This document shows positions 1-6,345 of a stretch of 12,879 bases of DNA, piece by piece. Location of the stretch: positions 1-12,879 of the forward strand of contig JAFGQJ010000214.1 in NCBI GenBank assembly GCA_016935715.1. Direction: 5' to 3'. The position numbers and the translations under genes were made by a program. The first letter of the stretch is position 1, and the number at the start of each line of letters is the position of its first letter. Below the pieces are notes generated by a model, which saw only the letters and a program-made list of their open reading frames with translations, had not been told where the DNA came from and did no database searches. Source of the stretch: Spirochaetales bacterium (lineage in GTDB: Bacteria > Spirochaetota > Spirochaetia > SZUA-6 > DRHE01).

Positions 1-25
1 CCGTCAGTCCTTTTTTCGCAATCAT
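1..25 (-). CDS. 5' end of a divergent gene, product unknown (cut by window edge)
   Basis: Read on the minus strand, an ATG at 25-23 opens a frame beginning MIAKKGLT that runs off the left edge. It is preceded by a strong ribosome site, AAGGAGGAGA (40-31), about 5-8 nt upstream. A well-formed minus-strand promoter lies at 88-60, giving a predicted leader of about 28 nt. Eight codons are too few to name a product. Its position back-to-back with the GntR regulator suggests it belongs to the same regulon, possibly as a further catabolic gene. Start and strand are well supported; function is unknown. Confidence 0.7.
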
Positions 26-38
26 TCCAATCTCCTCC

Positions 39-67
39 TTGATAAAATGATATAAATGTGTTATAAC
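39..67 (+). promoter_or_regulatory. sigma70-like promoter of the GntR-SDR transcript
   Basis: The -35 is TTGATA (39-44), followed by a 17-bp spacer and a -10 TATAAC (62-67). Each hexamer matches five of six consensus bases. The predicted start is near 74, giving a leader of about 80 nt to the regulator ATG at 154. It overlaps the minus-strand promoter, so the two are likely mutually exclusive for RNA polymerase. Confidence 0.6.
47..64. promoter_or_regulatory. candidate regulator operator, half-conserved
   Basis: ATGATAT-AA-ATGTGTTAT matches the perfect palindrome at 4362-4379 at 13 of 18 positions and keeps the right half-site TGTTAT. It lies between the -35 and -10 of the regulator promoter and overlaps the -10 of the divergent one. 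Autoregulation by the adjacent GntR protein is an inference from this position. The region is AT-rich, so chance similarity is possible. Confidence 0.35.
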
Positions 68-88
68 GCGAATATAGCGCTGTGTCAA
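60..88 (-). promoter_or_regulatory. sigma70-like promoter of the divergent left-edge gene
   Basis: On the minus strand the -35 is a perfect TTGACA (88-83), then a 17-bp spacer and a -10 TATAAC (65-60). The -10 boxes of the two opposing promoters share the 8-bp palindrome GTTATAAC (60-67), whose centre at 63.5 is also the centre of the whole 39-88 block. Confidence 0.65.
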
Positions 89-153
89 GAACGATACCGC
101 TATTTCGTGACAAAAACCCGAAGCTCGTGTATTGTTGCGAGTAGCAAAGATGA

Positions 154-822
154 ATGGAGCATGAGGAAGTGAAACGGTCGAAAAAGACGGACGTGTCGGC
201 CAACCAGCAGGCGTATGAGATCATCCGCAACAGAATCGTCGACAACACCCTTGCACCCGGCTCCCGCCTGACCATTCGGGGCATGGCGGAGATGACCGGC
301 GTGAGCACGATCCCCGTAATCCACGCCTTTCACCGCCTGGAGAACGAGGGGTTGATCGAAACCTTCTCACGCTGGGGTTCCCGGGTGATCACGCTGGATC
401 GGGAGACTGTGCGCGACAGGTACATGCTTCGCGAGGCGGTTGAATGCCAGGTGGTCCGCATCCTGGCCGGGCAGATACAGGTCGACCAGGCCCAGCAGCT
501 GACACGCATGGCCGAGCAGCTGGACGTGCTGGTGGCCAAGGAACCCATTCCCGACGGCTTCTGGGAGCTGGACCACGAGTTTCACCTGAGCATGGCTCGT
601 TTCACCGAAAGCAAATCGCTGCACAAAGCACTCGCTCACATCAATCTGTTCCGTCTGCTGCAGAAGACCCGGGAACAGGTCATCCTGGCTCACATCGAGC
701 TTCCCGAAGACCTGCACCGGAGCCTTGTACAGTCGATCCTGTCGGGAGATCCGGACAGGGCCGAGCGGCAGATGCGCGAGCACATAAGCGCATCGACGAA
801 AAGCTGGCTGCAGAGCTCATAG
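154..822 (+). CDS. GntR-family transcriptional regulator, FadR-like (FCD) subfamily
   Basis: A cytoplasmic DNA-binding repressor or activator of 222 aa, usual for the FCD group. The winged-helix domain spans about residues 15-80 (AYEIIRNRIV, then RLENEGLIE before the wing). The all-helical FCD effector domain spans about 85-215. Likely metal/effector ligands are D140 and H144 (DHEFH), H188 (EDLHRS) and H210 (MREHIS), as in FCD proteins that bind sugar acids or other carboxylates. The recognition helix reads STIPVIHAF, where the family normally has SRTPVREAL; both arginines are replaced. The ribosome site before ATG 154 is weak; a GTG at 169 with GGAG upstream is an alternative start. The SDR gene follows after 33 bp, so the two are probably co-transcribed. 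It is the obvious candidate to control the whole island. The effector is unknown. Confidence 0.88.
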   Translation: MEHEEVKRSKKTDVSANQQAYEIIRNRIVDNTLAPGSRLTIRGMAEMTGVSTIPVIHAFHRLENEGLIETFSRWGSRVITLDRETVRDRYMLREAVECQVVRILAGQIQVDQAQQLTRMAEQLDVLVAKEPIPDGFWELDHEFHLSMARFTESKSLHKALAHINLFRLLQKTREQVILAHIELPEDLHRSLVQSILSGDPDRAERQMREHISASTKSWLQSS

Positions 823-855
823 GGGGAGCCGCAGCCTCTGAGGGAGGAGCAGCGG

Positions 856-1599
856 ATGAAGGAAATCAAAGGGAAAACCGCACTCATCACCGGAGCGGCA
901 ACCGGTATCGGCCGCGCCACCTCGATCATGCTGGCCGAGCTGGGCGTGAATATCGCCGTCAACTTTGCGCATTCCGACGCCGATGCCAGGGCGCTGGAGA
1001 GCGAGCTGTCCCGAATCGGGGTCCGCAGCCTGTTGTACAGGGCGGATGTCTCCAGGGACGATCAGGTCAGGAAAATGGTGAGCACGGTGAAGGATCAGCT
1101 GGGCCGCATCGATTTTCTGGTCAACAACGCCGGGGTCACCCACTACGTGGACATGGACGACCTGGAAGGCATGAGCGAGTCGTACTGGGACGACATCATG
1201 GGCGTGAATGTGAAGGGAAATTTCTTCGTAACCCGCGCATGCGCCGCGGAGCTGAGGAAGAACGGAGGACGCGTGGTGAACGTCTCTTCCATCGCCGGGG
1301 AAATGGGCCGCGGCAGTTGTATTGCCTATGCGGTCTCGAAGGCCGCCGTCTCCAGCCTTACGAGGGCCTTCGCCCGGGTCCTGGCTCCGGAGGCCACGGT
1401 CAACGCCGTTGCGCCCGGGATCGTCAATACGCGCTGGGTAGCCGGTCGCGAGAAACACATTCAAACCCAGTCGGCGGGCACGCCGCTCCAGCGTATTGCC
1501 GAGGCGGAAGATGTCGCCCGGATGATCGTGGCCCTCATCACCAGCGCGGATTTCGTTACCGGACAGATAGTGGTTGTCGACGGCGGGTTTTCTCTATAA
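856..1599 (+). CDS. Short-chain dehydrogenase/reductase (SDR, FabG-like classical type)
   Basis: An NAD(P)-dependent oxidoreductase of 247 aa, typical for classical SDRs. The cofactor-binding TGAATGIG lies at 12-19 and the structural NNAG at 90-93. The catalytic set is complete: S145, Y158 and K162, with the same spacing as FabG (YAVSK). The C-terminal VTGQIVVVDGGF is the usual family end. GGGAGGAG lies about 7 nt before the ATG. It follows the GntR gene by 33 bp in the same direction. In this context it more likely oxidises a sugar or sugar-acid hydroxyl than works in fatty acid synthesis, but the substrate cannot be read from sequence. The gene converges with the PPC gene, with only 21 bp between stops and no obvious terminator. 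Confidence 0.9.
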   Translation: MKEIKGKTALITGAATGIGRATSIMLAELGVNIAVNFAHSDADARALESELSRIGVRSLLYRADVSRDDQVRKMVSTVKDQLGRIDFLVNNAGVTHYVDMDDLEGMSESYWDDIMGVNVKGNFFVTRACAAELRKNGGRVVNVSSIAGEMGRGSCIAYAVSKAAVSSLTRAFARVLAPEATVNAVAPGIVNTRWVAGREKHIQTQSAGTPLQRIAEAEDVARMIVALITSADFVTGQIVVVDGGFSL

Positions 1600-1620
1600 C
1601 AACCGGATCGCGGCAGCTGC

Positions 1621-2031
1621 TCAGAACTTCTTGTTCACCGCGTCCCACTGTGCCACATCGATGTCGGACATTTCACCGACCGCGACCACCGTGAAGGTAA
1701 GGGCGCGGCAGCCCTCCTCGAGATGACCACCGAATCCGTTGCGCTCGTCGGAGAACGTGATGTGCGCGTGAACCCGGCCGTCGATGACCAGCCCCTGAAT
1801 CCCGATCACATCCAGGGGCTGATCGCTCTCGGGGTAGGCCTCGGCGGGCGGCAGCTCCGGGCTGGTGACCACGTGAAAGTGGGAGCTCCGCACGCTGCCG
1901 AATCCTGCCAGGATGACCGCGTTCCCGATATCGTTGTCTTTCACGGCCTTCCTGATGGACAACAGGATATCTTCGTCGGGATTGATGCGGATCATGATGA
2001 CCCGCCTGATCGTGGTGCTTTTGGAAATCAT
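1621..2031 (-). CDS. PPC/DUF296-domain protein
   Basis: A single-domain protein of 136 aa. PPC-typical features are the strand/turn VILAGFGSV (about 39-47), HFH at 51-53, VHAH at 87-90 and GGHLEEG at 101-107. H51/H53, H88/H90 and H103 are plausible metal ligands, as in other prokaryotic PPC proteins. Plant relatives carry AT-hooks and bind DNA; none is present here, so a DNA-binding role should not be assumed. The frame is open further upstream, but ATG 2031 is chosen because AAGGAGAGGAG sits directly before it and longer versions would run into the hydrolase gene. It follows the GH2 stop by 37 bp on the same strand, so it is probably its operon partner. Its biochemical role is unknown; a metabolic (ligand-binding or enzymatic) role in sugar breakdown is possible. 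Confidence 0.82.
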   Translation of the reverse strand: MISKSTTIRRVIMIRINPDEDILLSIRKAVKDNDIGNAVILAGFGSVRSSHFHVVTSPELPPAEAYPESDQPLDVIGIQGLVIDGRVHAHITFSDERNGFGGHLEEGCRALTFTVVAVGEMSDIDVAQWDAVNKKF

Positions 2032-2068
2032 GCTGCACTCCTCTCCTTGAACTCGTCGGTGGTGCGAA

Positions 2069-4333
2069 TCAGCCGACCGTAAAATCGAAATAATTCTCCG
2101 ATAGAACGCCTCCATCGGCACCGGTGAGGCTCATGGTGACCCGGTGCTCCCCGGAGACGTCTAGGGGGATGCTCCACAACACCGTGTCCACGATCTTCGC
2201 GCTGTCCTCCGGGAGCGTCAAGTCCATCTGCCGCTTGAGGACCGGCTTCGCCTCCCCGTTCCCGGAAAGCCGCCACGAGAGATTCGCGGCCAGCACCCGG
2301 TGATGGTCGTTGGTCACCCACACCTTTCCGATGAACAGGTCCCCCGGCTTCCAGATCTTCGTGTACCCGAGCACGTAGGGGTCCCTGTTCCACTCGAGGC
2401 TGACCAGCACGGGAGTGTACACATTTTTCATGCTGTCGTAGGCGGGCAGCTTCCTGCCGAAATAGTCGACGATCCCCGAGCCGATCACAGGAGCGGGGTC
2501 ACTCCAGTAGTACAGGTACATCGAACCGACGGGGGCGTACTTCCTCTGCCGGAGGAACTCGATCTGCTCCTTGATGGTCCTGGCCTCTATGGCCTGAGAT
2601 TGCTCGATCAGCTCCTCCAGGGAGCCGACGCTCAGATCGAGCTTCGTGTATCTGACCTGCAGATCGTAGAAGAACCCCCAGTATTCCCAGACATCCCAGT
2701 TCGGCGGCCACAGATCCTTTTCCGGTATGATCTTCCTGAGGCTCTCGAAAGGAGGCAGTGCATGGGAGCCGAACTCGACGATGTTCGGTTCGATGCGGAT
2801 GCGCTTCATGTCCAGGTCTCCAGGCTGGCAGCAGCCGGTCATCAGGTTCTGAACCCCCTCCTGATAGTCCCCCTTGTGCATCCAGCGCAGCGGGTCGACC
2901 GTCTTTCCCGTTTCGTAGAGCGCTTCGCACAGCCTGCCGTAGTTGTTCGGCATATTCGAAAGCCCGTAGATCTGCGGCTCTTTGAACACGCTCCACATCC
3001 CGATCGAGGCGTGATTGTGCAGCATCCGCACCATCTCCCGCATCATTGGTGCGGCCCGTTCGATGAGCTCGTCGCTGTCGCTGTAACAGTAGTGCAGGGG
3101 AAAGTTCTGCCAGACCAGGAAACCCATCCGGTCACACAGGCGGTAGAACGCCTCCAGCTCCACGTGGCTGCCGATGCGGATGGAGTTGATATTCATGGCG
3201 AGCATCTCCTCGAGGTCTCTGCCGAGTCGCTGCTCGGTGATCTCGCTCATGTACATGCTCGAGAAGTAGCGCATCCCCCTCAGGAATATTCTTTTCCCGT
3301 TGAGATACCAGTGCCCGGTGGCGTCGTCGTGCCGCACCTGCTTGACGCCGAAAATCTCCATGGTGCCGTCGTCGGCCTCCCCCTGCCCCTCCCGCTCCAC
3401 GCGGAAATCCGCCCGGTACAACGCCGGCTCTCCGTGGTCCCAGGTCCACCAGAGCCGCGCATCCGGTATGGTCACGACCAGCTTCACGATGTTCGACCCG
3501 GGCTGCAGCTCCACCACGCGTTCGCGGTGGATGACCCGGTCCCACTGGAAATTCTCGGCTGCCACGCTCATCCCGGCTTTGACCGTGGCGAGTCTGCCCG
3601 TGGTGTTGTTCAATTCCAGGTCCACCGTGACCAGGGCGGTGCCGTCGGGAACGAAATCCCGCTCCACGATCCTGCAGTAGATCTTCGCATAGGATATCTG
3701 CACGGGCCCGCGGCCGATCAGTTCCACCGTCTGCCAGATCCCCCCCGTGTTGCCGTCCTGCCGGAAACTGGTCATCGCCCCCGGCCGGTGCATGGCATCG
3801 ATCAGGTGGCCCTTCACGATGGACAGGTCCTTTGCCCAGTGACGCTTGTAGGGGGTCGACAGAGGGGTGCTGAGATTGTGCGGATCGTCGACCAGCACGT
3901 ACTCGGTGGGATCCCGCGGCGAGTCCACCTTTACCACGAGGCAGTTCGACCCGGGGCGCAAAACCCCGGTCACGTCGAATTCGAAGGGGTCGAAGTATCC
4001 TTCGTGGGATCCGAGATACAGACCGTTCAGCCACACCGCGGCGATGTAGTCCACGGCCCGAAAGCGAAGGGAAACGCACCGGCCGGCGAAGCCCTCCGGC
4101 AACTCGAAGTTCCGCTGGAACCAGACCACGCCGTCGTAGTCGCCGACTTCGGTGAGATACCAGTTGTTCGGCACCGACATGACCTGCCAGGTCGACCTGT
4201 CACAGTCGACATCGTAATATCGCTCCTTTTCCCCTTTTGACTCCGGGTCCAGCCGGTAGAGCCAATCCCCCCCGAGATCCATCGACGCGCGGACTTCTTC
4301 GGTTTTCAAGTGAACCCCCATGCTCGGCGGCAT
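2069..4333 (-). CDS. Glycoside hydrolase family 2 protein (beta-mannosidase/beta-galactosidase-like), cytoplasmic
   Basis: A retaining exo-beta-glycosidase of about 754 aa. Domain order, in this numbering: N-terminal sugar-binding jelly roll (about 15-200; VWLNGLYLGSHEGYF is typical), Ig-like domain (about 205-325), TIM barrel (about 330-640; GFLVWQNFPL) and a C-terminal beta domain. The likely acid/base is E452 in WSVFKEP and the nucleophile E520 in NIVEFGSHALP; the region after E520 (LPPFESLRKIIPE) looks closest to beta-mannosidases. The residue before the acid/base is Lys, where GH2 enzymes have Asn. No signal peptide, so it should act on imported substrate. ATG 4333 is chosen because AAAAGG lies 8 nt upstream and the promoter's predicted start (about 4352) would exclude the ATG at 4360. 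Sugar specificity cannot be assigned. Confidence 0.88.
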   Translation of the reverse strand: MPPSMGVHLKTEEVRASMDLGGDWLYRLDPESKGEKERYYDVDCDRSTWQVMSVPNNWYLTEVGDYDGVVWFQRNFELPEGFAGRCVSLRFRAVDYIAAVWLNGLYLGSHEGYFDPFEFDVTGVLRPGSNCLVVKVDSPRDPTEYVLVDDPHNLSTPLSTPYKRHWAKDLSIVKGHLIDAMHRPGAMTSFRQDGNTGGIWQTVELIGRGPVQISYAKIYCRIVERDFVPDGTALVTVDLELNNTTGRLATVKAGMSVAAENFQWDRVIHRERVVELQPGSNIVKLVVTIPDARLWWTWDHGEPALYRADFRVEREGQGEADDGTMEIFGVKQVRHDDATGHWYLNGKRIFLRGMRYFSSMYMSEITEQRLGRDLEEMLAMNINSIRIGSHVELEAFYRLCDRMGFLVWQNFPLHYCYSDSDELIERAAPMMREMVRMLHNHASIGMWSVFKEPQIYGLSNMPNNYGRLCEALYETGKTVDPLRWMHKGDYQEGVQNLMTGCCQPGDLDMKRIRIEPNIVEFGSHALPPFESLRKIIPEKDLWPPNWDVWEYWGFFYDLQVRYTKLDLSVGSLEELIEQSQAIEARTIKEQIEFLRQRKYAPVGSMYLYYWSDPAPVIGSGIVDYFGRKLPAYDSMKNVYTPVLVSLEWNRDPYVLGYTKIWKPGDLFIGKVWVTNDHHRVLAANLSWRLSGNGEAKPVLKRQMDLTLPEDSAKIVDTVLWSIPLDVSGEHRVTMSLTGADGGVLSENYFDFTVG

Positions 4334-4341
4334 AAGAAATG

Positions 4342-4347
4342 CCTTTT
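4342..4347 (-). promoter_or_regulatory. ribosome binding site that sets the GH2 start
   Basis: On the minus strand AAAAGG (4347-4342) ends 8 nt before ATG 4333. The upstream in-frame ATG at 4360 has no Shine-Dalgarno match and lies at or before the predicted transcription start. Position 4333 is therefore the better-supported start. Confidence 0.55.
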
Positions 4348-4353
4348 GATATA

Positions 4354-4382
4354 TTGACATTATAACATTGATATGTTATTGT
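4354..4382 (+). promoter_or_regulatory. sigma70-like promoter of the ABC transporter operon
   Basis: A perfect -35 TTGACA (4354-4359), 17-bp spacer and -10 TATTGT (4377-4382, four of six). The predicted start is near 4389, about 36 nt before the permease ATG at 4425. The opposing GH2 promoter uses the same 34-bp block. Confidence 0.65.
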
Positions 4383-4387
4383 GCCAA
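4359..4387 (-). promoter_or_regulatory. sigma70-like promoter of the GH2-PPC transcript
   Basis: On the minus strand: -35 TTGGCA (4387-4382, five of six), 17-bp spacer, and a perfect -10 TATAAT (4364-4359). The predicted start is near 4352, giving a leader of about 20 nt. It overlaps the plus-strand promoter almost completely. Confidence 0.7.
4362..4379. promoter_or_regulatory. perfect 7-4-7 palindrome, likely repressor operator
   Basis: ATAACAT-TGAT-ATGTTAT has perfectly complementary 7-bp arms. Its centre (4370.5) coincides exactly with the centre of the two overlapping promoters (4354-4387). It overlaps both -10 boxes and fills the spacers, so a bound dimer would block both directions. 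The GntR/FCD protein encoded in this window is the best candidate ligand, by location and by the related sequence at 47-64. The protein-site pairing is inference. Confidence 0.65.
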
Positions 4388-4424
4388 CATCTTTCCTGGC
4401 GAAAAGCATTCGACACGGAGATTC

Positions 4425-5393
4425 ATGGTGCCGAGAGATCCAGATCACAGACGCGAAGTCCGCAGGCGCAGCCGTGCGGGATCCGGCATCGTCGGCACGA
4501 AGGATCACGTAACGGCATACCTGTATCTGCTGCCGTGGATCGTGGGCTTCCTCGGCTTGAGCCTCATCCCCATGGGAGCCTCGCTGTTCCTGTCCTTTAC
4601 GGACTACAACCTCTTCGATGCCCCCGGCTTCGTCGGATTCGAGAATTTCCGCTACATGTTCACGATCGACTGGCACTACCCCGCGGCGGTGAGCGTGACC
4701 ATACGCTACGTCCTGATCGCCGTGCCGCTGCAGCTGCTCGTATCCCTCCTGCTGGCGTTCACCCTCAACCGGGGGATTCCGGGGCTGTTCGTCTTCAGGA
4801 CCCTGTTCTACATACCTTCCCTGCTCGGCACGAGCGTGGCCGTGGGAATACTCTGGCGGCAGATATTCGGCACCGAGGGGCTGCTCAACCTCACTCTCCT
4901 CAGGCTGGGTTTCGAATGGGCTCGGGACCTGAGCTGGATCGGCGACCCGAAGTACGCCCTGTCGACGATCATCGTCCTGCGGGTGTGGCAGTTCGGTTCT
5001 CCCATGATCATCTTCCTGGCCGGTCTCAAGCAGATCCCCCAGGAGCTGCTGGAGTCGGCCGACATCGCGGGAGCCTCTCGTCTGCAGAAAACGTGGCTGG
5101 TGACTCTGCCCATCCTGAGCCCGATCATACTCTTCAATTTCGTCATGCAGATAATCAGCGCCTTCAAGATCTTCACGGAGGCGTTCATCGTCAGCGGCGG
5201 CGCGGTCGGCGGCGGCATCATCGGAGGGACTCTGGACAGTCTCCTGTTCTACACCCTGCACATCTACTCCGAAGGATTCGTGAAGTTCAGGATGGGTTAC
5301 GCATCGGCCCTGTCATGGGTGATGCTCGCGATGATGGCGGTCTTCACCTTCCTCGCTTTCAGGATATCCAGGAAATGGGTCCACTATAACTAG
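4425..5393 (+). CDS. Carbohydrate ABC transporter permease, CUT1 family (MalF/UgpA type)
   Basis: Inner-membrane subunit of a sugar importer, 322 aa. The basic, hydrophilic N-terminus is followed by about six membrane segments, the first at YLYLLPWIVGFLGLSLIP. The cytoplasmic EAA loop that docks on the ATPase is present at about 204-236 (QELLESADIAGAS, then LPILSP). The frame is open from 4368, but ATG 4425 is preferred: it has CGGAG 5-6 nt upstream, and the earlier codons lie inside the promoter. The second permease follows after 11 bp. First gene of the operon driven by the promoter at 4354-4382. No ATP-binding subunit is encoded in this window. Confidence 0.92.
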   Translation: MVPRDPDHRREVRRRSRAGSGIVGTKDHVTAYLYLLPWIVGFLGLSLIPMGASLFLSFTDYNLFDAPGFVGFENFRYMFTIDWHYPAAVSVTIRYVLIAVPLQLLVSLLLAFTLNRGIPGLFVFRTLFYIPSLLGTSVAVGILWRQIFGTEGLLNLTLLRLGFEWARDLSWIGDPKYALSTIIVLRVWQFGSPMIIFLAGLKQIPQELLESADIAGASRLQKTWLVTLPILSPIILFNFVMQIISAFKIFTEAFIVSGGAVGGGIIGGTLDSLLFYTLHIYSEGFVKFRMGYASALSWVMLAMMAVFTFLAFRISRKWVHYN

Positions 5394-5404
5394 AGGATCG
5401 ACTC

Positions 5405-6262
5405 ATGATGACGGCGACGGCAGCAGCGTACAGGAGGATCACGGCGAGAGTATTCCGCTTCATCCTGATAGCCCTGATCTCGGTGGTGGTGCTGGAACCG
5501 CTGCTCTGGATGATATCCAGCTCGTTCAAGCCGGAAACCGAAATCTTCCGGTACATGGGCCTGATCCCGAGAAGCGTGACTCTGGAGAACTACATCGAGG
5601 GTTGGATGGGAACGGGGATCACCTACGGCCTGTATTTCCGGAACTCCTTCATCATCGTCGTTCTGGCCATAGCGGGAAATCTTTTCTCCTGCACGCTGGC
5701 GGCATACGCCTTCGCCCGGATGAACTTCAGGCTGCGGGGGGTGCTGTTCGCCATCATGTTTTCCACGATCATGCTGCCGCCCCACGCGGTGATGATCACC
5801 CAGTACATCTTCTTCTTCAAGCTGGGGGTTGCCAACTCGTTCATACCCCTCGTGCTGCCGAAATTTCTTGCTACCGACGCGTTCTTCATCTTTCTGAACG
5901 TCCAGTTCATGCGGGGAATTCCGCGTGAGCTCGACCAGGCGGCCAGGGTCGACGGGTGCACCAGTTGGGACATCTTCTCCCGCATCATCCTGCCCCTGTG
6001 CCAGCCCGCTCTGGTGACCACCACCATATTCACGTTCCTCTGGACCTGGAACGATTTTTTCCCCCAGCTCATCTACCTGACCAATCCGTACCTGCACACC
6101 GTTTCCCTGGCCCTGAAACGGTACGTGGATCCGGATGCCCTGCCGGCATACGGACAGATGATGGCCATGTCGACCCTGTCGATACTGCCGATCATGGTCC
6201 TGTTCATGCTGTCCCAGAAGCTGCTGATAGAGGGGATCTCCACTTCGGGATTGAAAGCATGA
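5405..6262 (+). CDS. Carbohydrate ABC transporter permease, CUT1 family (MalG/UgpE type)
   Basis: Second membrane subunit of the sugar importer, 285 aa, with about six membrane segments beginning at FILIALISVVVLEPLLWM. The family hallmark WMISSSFKPETEIF follows the first segment. The EAA loop lies at about 173-205 (PRELDQAARVDGC, then ILPLCQPAL). It pairs as a heterodimer with the preceding permease. A GAGG element precedes the ATG, and a second ATG directly follows at 5408, so the exact start is uncertain by one codon. An 83-bp gap separates it from the substrate-binding protein. Confidence 0.92.
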   Translation: MMTATAAAYRRITARVFRFILIALISVVVLEPLLWMISSSFKPETEIFRYMGLIPRSVTLENYIEGWMGTGITYGLYFRNSFIIVVLAIAGNLFSCTLAAYAFARMNFRLRGVLFAIMFSTIMLPPHAVMITQYIFFFKLGVANSFIPLVLPKFLATDAFFIFLNVQFMRGIPRELDQAARVDGCTSWDIFSRIILPLCQPALVTTTIFTFLWTWNDFFPQLIYLTNPYLHTVSLALKRYVDPDALPAYGQMMAMSTLSILPIMVLFMLSQKLLIEGISTSGLKA

Positions 6263-6345
6263 GTAGCGCAGGGGATGAGAATGGTGCATGAATCGAGATC
6301 AAGCCGGAGTCATTCCGGAAAAAAATTCTTCAAGGAGGAGAAGAG

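Noticed and set aside
444..1694. A 416-codon plus-strand frame overlapping the regulator and SDR genes
   Set aside because: Gly/Arg-rich out-of-phase translation crossing two well-supported genes; no domain visible.
2032..2121. Upstream extension of the PPC gene to an ATG at 2121
   Set aside because: It would overlap the GH2 coding end, and the extra residues do not resemble the PPC family. A strong ribosome site sits just before ATG 2031.
2300..4240. A 646-codon open frame on the plus strand, antisense to the GH2 gene
   Set aside because: His/Pro/Val-rich low-complexity translation with no recognisable motif; typical shadow of a GC-rich gene. The opposite strand encodes a complete GH2 protein.
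4334..4360. Upstream ATG at 4360 as the GH2 start
   Set aside because: It has no ribosome site and lies inside the -10 region of the gene's own promoter, before the predicted transcription start.
6304..6318. CCGGA-GTCAT-TCCGG hairpin between the second permease and the binding protein
   Set aside because: Only a 5-bp stem, followed on the plus strand by A residues rather than T, so not a terminator for the operon. Possibly a minor mRNA structure.
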